Notes under the pieces: generated by a model
Told to the model about the DNA's origin: nothing
Seen by the model: only the letters and a program-made list of their open reading frames with translations
Databases searched by the model: none
Shown here: in pieces, positions 56,432-64,000 of the stretch
Layout of the letters: each line of letters opens with the position of its first letter
How positions within the stretch are numbered: position 1 is the stretch's first letter
From: Muscardinus avellanarius
Taxonomy: Eukaryota; Chordata; Mammalia; Rodentia; Gliridae
NCBI GenBank assembly: GCA_963383645.1
Contig: OY726566.1
Span: 100,672,023 to 100,736,022 of the forward strand
Reading direction: 5' to 3'
Length of the DNA stretch: 64,000 nt
Position numbers and translations under genes: made by a program

Positions 56432-56752
56432 TAGCTTCATTAATGTGCATTGCAAATTTATCTAGACTCTAATCAGGGTTTATATGCTTGGGCAGTTGTT
56501 ACTTTTCCTGGAAGTATCTACATATTACAGAATTATTGCCTTAGAGTACTTTTTAATGAAAGGTTTCTGTTTTTATCTTTGATCTGGGAAAACTTTTATA
56601 ACCATGGAGTAGAAGAATGATGAGAAAAATGTCAAGATATTTTTGGTCCCTAAATTGAAAAACAGAATGGAGAAAATGGTATAGGTCTAGAGATTTTTGT
56701 GTACATTATAGCATTTATTTATTTATTTATCTATCTATCTATTCATTCATTT

Positions 56753-56826
56753 AATGGTGCTGGGAATTAAACCCAGGGACTCATGCATATTAAGTAAGTG
56801 CTCTACCACTGAGCTACAACCAGCCC
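56753..56826 (-). mobile_element. Monomeric ID element with undeleted tRNA-like body
   Basis: On the minus strand this reads GGCTGGTTGTAGCTCAGTGG, then TAGAGCACTTACTTAATATG, then CATGAGTCCCTGGGTTTAAT. The region absent from all dID halves in the window is intact here, with A and B boxes in normal tRNA spacing. The tail is a TTTA/TCTA tract (56712-56751). It serves as an internal control for what was deleted in dID. Confidence 0.85.
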
Positions 56827-57033
56827 AAATTTCAGCTCTTACGGGTGTTCCTGTTTATTGGTTTTTCTGATATTTGCTTTCTTTGATCTAGTATCCCTCA
56901 ACTGACAATTTAACCTAAGAAAATGATAATATAAATATTATCCCTAGAAAGGTTTATTACATTTTAATTATAGTAGCAAAAAATATGGGAGTGTTAGGTG
57001 CTAAATATCCAATACTAGAATGACTAATTTAAG

Positions 57034-57218
57034 AGCCAGGCGTGGTGGCTCACACTTGTAATCTCAGTTCTTAGGATGAGACAGGAGTATTGCAGGTTTG
57101 CAGCCAGCCTCAGCTACTTAGTGAGACCGTTTCAAAATAAAAATAAAGAATAGGGCTGGGGGTGTAGCTTGAAGGTAGAATGCCCTTGGGTTCAATCCCC
57201 AGTACTGCAAAAATAAAG
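57034..57218 (+). mobile_element. B1-dID SINE, older type
   Basis: Plus-strand copy in WEE2 intron 3, one CTTAGTGAG block shorter than full length, ending CCCCAGTACTGC plus an A-rich tail. Confidence 0.85.
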
Positions 57219-57642
57219 TCTAATTATAAGTCAGTAGAATATTAATTGCCTATAATATGTTTAAGTGTGAAGACATACCTCTACTCAATGATCAGTGTAT
57301 AAAATGCTCATTATTTTCTATGCTGAATGATCCCAATTATGTATTACATATTAATCATGAAGAAAATGAGATGGCCCAATAACTGCTGCTATCTTTGCAT
57401 AGTAGAAACTTAATACTTTTCCTCCTGATTTCTAAAGTTTTCTGAAGCAGGTTTTATCTTTCTTGCATAAAGGAGTTGGTATTTCTAAATGCCAGCACAT
57501 GGTTATTATAACTGTCATAGAGAAGACATGGGCAATGGCTTTCCTTTCACATGTAAATGTATCTGACTCATGCCTTCACTACTTTACCCTTGGAACCTCA
57601 TTCCTAACTTAGAAGTTGTTTCCCAGCTTTGGCTAGAAATGT

Positions 57643-57850
57643 CGCTGTGTGTGGTGGTGCACGTTTGTAATCCCAGTACTTGGGAGACTGAGAGAGGAGG
57701 ATCCCAGGTTCAAAGCCAGCCTCAGCAACTTAGCAAGGCTATCAGCAACCTATGGAGACCCTGTTTTCAAATAAGAAATAAAAAAATTGGGCTGGGGTGT
57801 AACTTGGAGGTAGAATGGCTCTAGGTTCAATGCCCAGTACACCCCCCCCT
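57643..57850 (+). mobile_element. B1-dID SINE, older type
   Basis: Plus-strand full-length copy in WEE2 intron 3, ending GCCCAGTACA followed by a C-rich tail. Confidence 0.87.
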
Positions 57851-57879
57851 CCCCATTACACACAGTCAAAAATATCCAT

Positions 57880-59361
57880 CAAAGATTTAAAGAATGCAAA
57901 GCATTGTATTTAAATCCCATAAGAAAAAAAAATCTATATGAAAGTCATTGCTAAAGGGTAACTAAAACCTTTGAAATTTCAAAACAATCCATACATAAAT
58001 TTGAATCTCCAAGATGTGTCTGTGCAAATGTGTGCTGGGTATATACATATACATGTGTATATTTAAAACCTATATGGAGGATTAGTAAAACGACATCCTG
58101 TAGGAAGATGGTAGAAGATAATGTATAAAGATAGTTCTAGGCCAAGGAAATAATTAGCTTGTAATGCTCTGGTGGCAGGCAAGCAGGTTGCATGTGTGAG
58201 AGAGAAGGACGGTGGGGCGTGGTGGGGAGGGACGCGGCTGCTGAGCTGGCTTATTCATCACCTGAGACGATGGGCATGCAATTGGTAGAAGGCCTTCAGG
58301 CCTCTTTACCGGAGTTTAAATTTCTTACAGGAAACAGGTGCCTGATTCTATGGTATCATTTTGCAAAAAGTCTTACTATGAAAGAAATTGGAAACAAGAC
58401 TCATGGGGAGGAGACGACTTGAGAGTGGCTAAGGGAAATGGAAATTATACATTTTGCTGGTGATGACTGATTGAAATTGGATGTTAAAAACTAGCTAGCA
58501 AGATTTCTTTAAACTGCTGAAGTTAGAAAGTAAAAATTCTTGCTAATTGGGACATTGGGAAAAGATGAGTTTGGAAGATAAATCATCTTGGATTTAGATT
58601 CATGTAAATTTATGAAAATTTTGACCATAATAGTTTGCTGAAATTTTCTTATGTGCTGGGCATTATGCTAAGTTATATCTTATGTTACATAAAATATCTG
58701 TAATACTTTATATTCTGATATAATACTTAAAAGTACCTTGAGAAGTTGCTATGACCCTATCTTACATATGAGAAAAATGATAAAGGAATTGGATGATTTG
58801 TCTGAGTCTATTTCCTACCTGGGAGATGAATGATATTGCTGGTTGGCCAGTAGGGGAGAATTTGCTACACCTGAGCACGTCTTCTAAACTAATCGATTTG
58901 ACAGTTTCATTGTCTAGACTAAGATTTTTGGGAAAAACACGCTGAAACAAAGTTTATTCAATTTGAGAAGAAAATATTAGCATCCAGATTTTGAAAAAGG
59001 TAGAGAGTCAAAGGAAAATTTTGTTTCTGTTATTCCTTTAGCGGAGAACAGCAGCTTAGGGTATGAGAAGACATGTTCCTGTAGGAATATATATAGAAAA
59101 GAATACTATAATCGGGTAGAAAAAAGAATATTAAAAGTAAATAATGCACATCAGTATAGAATTGTATGGAAGGTTACGTAGAATGTAGAAAAGGTATGGG
59201 GTGATTTCTCGCTACTGTGAATATTTACACGAAGAGAATGTGTGGCATTTGCCTCAAAAGTCTTTTAAAATTTTAGAGAAATTTAGGAATGTACTAGGGC
59301 TTTGTTTTGCATACTATGTTAGCAAAATTTATTCTAATTTTCTTTTATTAAAATATTTTAG
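57880..59361. other. WEE2 intron 3, mostly unremarkable
   Basis: AT-rich, with a MIR at 58630-58850. No gene seen apart from the exon that follows. Confidence 0.5.
58630..58850 (-). repeat. MIR element in WEE2 intron 3
   Basis: Antisense MIR: TTATGTGCTGGGCATTATGC, TAAGTTATATCTTATG, CTATGACCCTATCTTACATA, TGAGAAAAATGATAAAGGAA, GATTTGTCTGAGTC, in the expected order. Confidence 0.65.
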
Positions 59362-59534
59362 AAAAGTGTTCTACGAGAAACTAACATGGCTTCCCGCTAT
59401 GAAATGGAATTCTTGGAGATAGAAAAAATTGGGGTTGGGGCATTTGGTACAGTCTACAAGTGCATTAAGAGGCTGGACGGGTGTGTTTACGCAGTAAAGC
59501 GCTCTACGAAACCTTTCACAGGACTGTCAAGCGA
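59362..59534 (+). CDS. WEE2: WEE2 coding exon 4 (kinase N-lobe start)
   Basis: The acceptor ATATTTTAG ends at 59361. The exon encodes KSVLRETNMASRYEMEFLEI, then EKIGVGAFGTVYKCIKRLDG and CVYAVKRSTKPFTGLSS. The glycine-rich loop is GVGAFG (residues 220-225), and the ATP-anchoring lysine is K242 in YAVKRS. From recall the human loop is GVGEFG, so this copy has Ala for Glu at the variable loop position. The donor is GTGAGT at 59535. An internal ATG (NMASRYE) occurs at residue 205, but the upstream exons are clearly coding. Confidence 0.96.
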
Positions 59535-60350
59535 GTGAGTACTTTAAAATGCACTAGAAGTTCAAATGTGGATTTGCAGAGTTGTTTCTTGTCAAAATAC
59601 TTTAAATAACAGCACTGGTATCATTCAAAAGATAACATTTGCTTTGGTTTGTTTTCCCTTAAACTTCCCTCCCCTATTACATATTCTCTCCATTTATAAA
59701 CTTTCTGAGTTTTCCAGACCAGTTTTTTTCAGAGATAAATTATTTCTTTAAATATATCACAATAATTTTGAAAGTTTGGGGTTTTTTAGATCTCATTGTT
59801 TTTACTTTCTGCTATTTGTCTTACTGATTTTAATGAATGGAATGATTTCTGAATGATGTTAATAATGAATAAATTTAATGAATGCTCTTCTGGTTTTGTT
59901 TAGTTCATCAGAAATACTGTCAGTTCGGAAGTTATTGTTAACTCACTGGCTTATCTCTACTTTGTGTTAATGGTGACTTCAAGAGCCAACTTCTAGAGAC
60001 TATATGCAAGGAAAAATTAACAAAAATTATATTTAATTTCCAGAGCTAATTTTTCAAAGTCCTTTCTTGGTTGCAAGGCAAACAAATATTTTCACATTCA
60101 GTCAATACCTTTTATGAACTCTGAGGATATAATACTCACCTTGCTGAATCTGAAATTATAGGCTTTGGATTCTTTATTTTTATATTGGAATTCATCAAGT
60201 ATGATATTTTGCTTTTCTTATGTTGGGAATTCCTATTTCATAAATGGCTATCTCTTCCAAAGTCTGTCCCTGGAACTATATCATATTGGCTGAGTATAAT
60301 ATTAACTCTAATGACTTCATAGAGAGGGTAGAGGCCCATCACAGTATCTA
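59535..60350. other. WEE2 intron 4, unremarkable
   Basis: AT-rich sequence with no named repeat up to the SINE. Confidence 0.5.
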
Positions 60351-60362
60351 AAGTCAAGTGTA

Positions 60363-60547
60363 GCCGGGCGTGTTGGCGCACGCTTGTCATCCCCGCACTT
60401 GGGAGGCAGAGACAGGAGGATCGCGCAGGTTGGAAGCCAGCCGCGCGCGCTGGCTTAGGAGACCCTGTTTCCAAATAAAAATGTAAAAATAGGTCTGGGA
60501 GTGTAGCCCAGAGGTAGAAGGGCTTCCAGGAACCCCAGTACCACCAA

Positions 60548-60592
<45 letters not shown>
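60363..60592 (+). mobile_element. B1-dID SINE, young subfamily, (AAAT)n tail
   Basis: Plus-strand full-length copy in WEE2 intron 4. Perfect 12-base duplications AAGTCAAGTGTA at 60351-60362 and 60593-60604 enclose the SINE and a 12-unit (AAAT)n tail. It carries the CGCGCGC hairpin. Confidence 0.94.
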
Positions 60593-60594
<2 letters not shown>

Positions 60595-60754
60595 GTCAAG
60601 TGTACAGTGGCCTTCTTCTTAAGCCCATTAAAGCATTTATATTGTATTCAGTGAAATTAAGACCTGAAGCAAGTCTGCTATTGAAACAGCAAACACCTAA
60701 GACTTGTCTTTGCATGTGCCATATTTAATCAGAAGACTACTGTCTTTGGTCATG

Positions 60755-60905
60755 GGCTGGCCAAGGTTCTGCTCTGGGGTCTCCTACTTCAAGTTTAACT
60801 TTGGACCAGTCGCTAACCATCTTTTCTCTGTATCTACTGTATCTTCCCATGTAGCTATGAAGATTGAGTGAGATAAGACAGCGCAGTAAGCAATTGATAC
60901 ACGTT
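60755..60905 (+). repeat. MIR-like element in WEE2 intron 4
   Basis: GTTCTGCTCTGGGGTC, TTTGGACCAGTCGCTAACCA, TGTAGCTATGAAGATTGAGTG. Diverged. Confidence 0.4.
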
Positions 60906-61000
60906 CTGCCATTGCTAAGGCCTCATGTCTTGTTTTCTGAAAACTTTTTAATGTGCACACTATCTTGATTAATTTTTCTCAGTGCTTAACTGTCTCTTAG

Positions 61001-61122
61001 GAGTTCACATCTGCATGAAGTTTATGCTCATGCAGTGCTTGGGCATCACCCACAAGTGGTGCGTTACTATTCTTCATGGGCAGAAGATGACCATGTGATC
61101 ATTCAGAATGAGTACTGCAATG
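61001..61122 (+). CDS. WEE2: WEE2 coding exon 5 (alpha-C helix to hinge)
   Basis: The acceptor CTCTTAG ends at 61000 and the donor GTAAGC begins at 61123. The exon encodes [19 protein letters not shown], then [20 protein letters not shown] and CN. The glutamate in HEVYAHAVL (E260) should be the alpha-C partner of K242. QNEYCN is the hinge of Wee1 kinases. One base of the next glycine codon carries over. The following exon (GGSL and onward) was not seen before 64000. Confidence 0.95.
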
Positions 61123-61701
61123 GTAAGCACAAGACCAGTATTTACAGAGAGGGAGATGGGCTTTATATGTGTTTTGGAAAGTAAAATCTGTAGTTGGAAA
61201 TGGGATCAGCAATGTAAAGGGTGGGAGGCTAGAGAAGACCTTGATGAGGTATGTTATGGGACTATGTTGTCTCTTTATCATGGAGGTCCACTAACTTCAC
61301 CAAGTACTTGACATTCAAAATATAACTTTGGTTTTGCAAAGTATAATACATATATGTTTAGCCTTTTCAATGCCGCATTCCTTTTTCTCCTTTTCTTCCA
61401 ACCCCTACCTCTCCCTCCTTTTCACTTCTTTCCCATGCTCTGCTTCCCCAGTGCCCATCCTTCTCCCCAGCCAATTACAATAGTTAGGCTGGAACATGCA
61501 CACTTATGATTTAATTCAGGTTATAAATCAGATATTTAGACAACTTAGATTAGAAAAGTAGTCATCTAATTGAGCCCTACACCAATCAAATTTTCTTTCT
61601 CCCCATCTTTGTCAAGCCCCCCTTGGGAACTGAAAGCGTCTCCAGTAATAAATAGGTTGATTCTGCATCCCAGGGATTCTGACTCAGGATTATACTCTTT
61701 T

Positions 61702-61881
61702 TTTTTGTGTGGTACTGGGGTTCCTGGAAACCCTTCTATCTCTGGGATACACTCCCAGACACCTATTTTTTATATTTTTATTTGGAAACAGGGTCTCTTA
61801 AGCTAGCAAGGCTGGCTTCGAACCTGCATGATCCGCCTGTCTCCACCTCAGGGATTACAAGGGTGTGCCACCACGCCCGGC
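61702..61881 (-). mobile_element. B1-dID SINE, young subfamily
   Basis: Minus-strand copy in WEE2 intron 5, flanked by AGGATTATACTCTT and AGGACTATACTATT, ending GTGCCACCACGCCCGGC. Confidence 0.9.
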
Positions 61882-62317
61882 AGGACTATACTATTAATAA
61901 TCTCTACCTACAGGTAGTATTTTCATGTGACATCTTCTGCCACGGAAGTTTCACAAAGCTTGCTCTCCTAGAATTATGGTGTTTACACTTGCTTGGATGG
62001 TGTAACATCCACTGACTGTCATGAATATTGGTTCTGTTTTTCCATTAAGAAGACAAGGAACAACTTTACCACCAGAAAAATATGTTTGTGTTATAGATAG
62101 CAATGTAAAATTAAGAATGTCAGAATATAAATGTATGAACTAATATTCTGGCTAATCGTTGATCTGCTTTTTACATTTCATCATTAGAAGTTACTTGCTC
62201 TTTGTTTTGCTAACCATTAGGTCTCCTCAGCAGAGAGGAAAACATCAATATCATCTTACAATTTTTCTTTCTTTCTTCCAAGAGGGCAAAGTATCTTGAT
62301 TTTTATCTTTTTATCTT

Positions 62318-62503
62318 TTTTTTTTTTTTTGGTGGTACTGGGGTTCCTGGAAGCCCTCCTTCCTCCGGGCTACACTCCCAGACCTATTTTATATTTTTGA
62401 AACAGGGTCCCTTACGCCAGCACGGCTGGCTTCGAACCTGCGCGATCCTCCTGTCTCCGCCTCCCAAGCGCGGGGATGACAAGCGTGCGCCACTACGCCC
62501 GGC
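62318..62503 (-). mobile_element. B1-dID SINE, young subfamily
   Basis: Minus-strand copy with perfect 14-base duplications TATCTTTTTATCTT at 62304-62317 and 62504-62517, CpG-rich. Confidence 0.93.
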
Positions 62504-63199
62504 TATCTTTTTATCTTAAGGGAGAAACTCAGCAGCCCATGTCACGAGGTGGTCTTAGAAGTGCCCGGATCTTGTTGTCTCCTAGGGTGCACAATACTTA
62601 CAATTACAGAAGCTGATACCTTGGGTTATGGAGTTAAGGCTCCTGTGACTGGATGAGACGAGTGGGGATGAAGCTCACATGCTGTCACATCTATAGATGC
62701 TTGCTTCCTTGATATTATTTAGCAAAGAACAATTATCTGTAGCAAAACAAGGATATTCTATTGAATAGGAAGAGTACTTTTAAGCAACATCTACTGTTAA
62801 CTGTTACAGAACTTCAAGGCATTTAAAGGCAATGCTAGCACTGTCTTGTTGCCCTTACTAAATACCTGTAGCTCTTCAGAACTCAGAAATATCTCTGCTT
62901 ATAGTCTACTAGAGCACAATAAAGGATTCTTGAATACTCTAGGAGTATTCTTTTCTTCCATACTTTTAAGTATTCGAGTTATTATTCCTTTTCTCTATGT
63001 TGTCAGGATAAATATTCATTTCAGAAAATATTTATTATATGCCAGGTCTTGGTAAACAACATATGAATTAAAAGTGGTCTTTGCCCTTTAGGAACATCCA
63101 GGCTAGTAGGAAACAGGAGTAGTACTGAATGCAGCCTCCTTCCTCTTTGTCCACAGCACCTTATAACACCACCTACAAACTTAGAGTGCCTTCATTTTT

Positions 63200-63388
63200 T
63201 TTTTTTTTTTGGCGGTACTGGGGATGGAACCCAGGGGCATTCTACCTCTGAGTCTTATTTTTTATTTTGAAACAGGGTCTCACTGAGTTGCAAAAAGCCT
63301 CACTGAGTAGCTGAGGCTGTCCGTGAACCGGGCTCCTCCTGTCTCAGCCTCCCGAATGCTGGGATTACAAGTGAGCATCACGCCTGGC
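63200..63388 (-). mobile_element. B1-dID SINE, older type
   Basis: Minus-strand copy missing part of the dID half, with perfect 17-base duplications AGAGTGCCTTCATTTTT at 63183-63199 and 63389-63405. Confidence 0.93.
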
Positions 63389-64000
63389 AGAGTGCCTTCA
63401 TTTTTAACAGGATCTGAAGCACTCACTTTCCTTTTTCTTTCTCATTAATAAGTAATCTTTAGTACTTAAATTATTTTTAATAAAACCCCTGGGGAAATAA
63501 AAATATTTACTGTAGTCCTGCGTTTTTTTAAAGGTGCTGAATTCTTCCTTCTGAACTTATGGCTTGACAGATCAATATTTAAATTTAATTTTACACAGTA
63601 TACTTTAGGTTTTCACAAAAGTTTTCTTACCCTCTGATTCTACTGTTTTGATCCATAAGTGATTGGTAGAACTATAGGCTTTATAACTGCCCTGGCAGCT
63701 GGGACTCTGAATGCTAATTAATGAAATAAAGTGCACAGAAACCATCCAACTCAGGATGGGTGTCCAAGATCAGGTAGTCATATGAACCAAAGCCTTAGTT
63801 TTGATAATGATAAATCAAGATAATAGTATATAGATGATCTACAAATACAGGGGCTCAAATAGGACCCAGTTTTTAAGTTTTTCTTTCGATTGCCAACCAT
63901 TAAATGTTTCTATTTTATGATATAGCTTTAGTAGACTTAGAATTGATTATGTGAAAATTATTAATGCTCTACATTTTAGCCTGAAACAGACACAAAATCA

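Larger units (their letters stand above)
49203..64000 (+). other. WEE2: WEE2 gene, 5' coding part, 3' end off window
   Basis: Five exons on the plus strand (342, 194, 52, 173 and 122 nt of coding sequence) splice in frame to 294 codons plus one base. The product aligns by recall with WEE2 (WEE1B), the oocyte-specific Wee1-like tyrosine kinase of about 567 residues in human. The N-terminal regulatory region and the start of the kinase lobe are present. The catalytic loop, activation segment and C terminus lie right of position 64000. WEE2 phosphorylates CDK1 on its inhibitory tyrosine, keeping oocytes in prophase arrest and helping exit from metaphase II. The gene is divergent from DENND11, with a spacer of about 10 kb between start codons. 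Confidence 0.95.
61123..64000. other. WEE2 intron 5 (incomplete)
   Basis: Holds three minus-strand SINEs and an old-repeat scrap at 63020-63110. I searched for the next kinase exon (a GGSL start) and did not find it, so this intron is at least 2.9 kb. Confidence 0.6.

Noticed and set aside
56753..56826. Functional tRNA gene
   Set aside because: The tRNA-like body matches the ID SINE, has an A/T-rich retroposon tail and no proper acceptor stem, so it is a SINE and not a tRNA gene.
1..64000. CRISPR arrays, bacterial operons or insertion sequences
   Set aside because: The window is mammalian nuclear DNA. Short direct repeats are target-site duplications, SINEs or microsatellites.

Overview
The window is nuclear DNA from a mammal, most likely a non-muroid rodent. 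It holds parts of two vertebrate single-copy genes with GT-AG introns of up to 17 kb. The repeat landscape is dominated by one SINE family: a B1 (7SL-derived) monomer, an A-rich linker, and a shortened ID (tRNA-derived) unit. This B1-dID architecture is known from squirrel-, dormouse- and beaver-related rodents, not from mice or rats. I cannot name the species.

Layout. (1) Positions 315-39212, minus strand: eight coding exons of DENND11 (KIAA1147/LCHN), a DENN-domain protein. Its first exon lies in a CpG island at about 38.5-39.4 kb, and the last coding exon lies off the left edge. All splice junctions keep frame and encode 390 residues plus two bases. (2) Positions 39.4-49.1 kb: intergenic spacer between two divergently transcribed genes, with SINEs, an LTR-like remnant, old L1 pieces and large microsatellites. 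(3) Positions 49203-64000, plus strand: the first five coding exons of WEE2, the oocyte Wee1-like kinase, from its start codon through the glycine loop, catalytic lysine and hinge. The rest lies off the right edge. The order DENND11-WEE2 matches human chromosome 7q34.

Repeats. I count about 50 B1-dID copies, one undeleted ID element, several LINE-1 3' fragments of at least two age classes, LTR remnants, MIR/L2-type relics and many microsatellites. SINEs repeatedly sit inside other SINEs, and nearly always in the A-rich linker. The clearest case is a three-level nest at 29.94-30.64 kb. A younger, CpG-rich SINE subfamily has a short inverted repeat in its B1 half and a rewritten B-box region in its dID half.

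The two genes are not known to work together. DENND11 is a putative Rab exchange factor expressed broadly. WEE2 holds CDK1 inactive in oocytes by phosphorylating its inhibitory tyrosine. I found no CRISPR array, operon, intact transposon gene or clearly new protein-coding gene. The most unusual content is the SINE biology.
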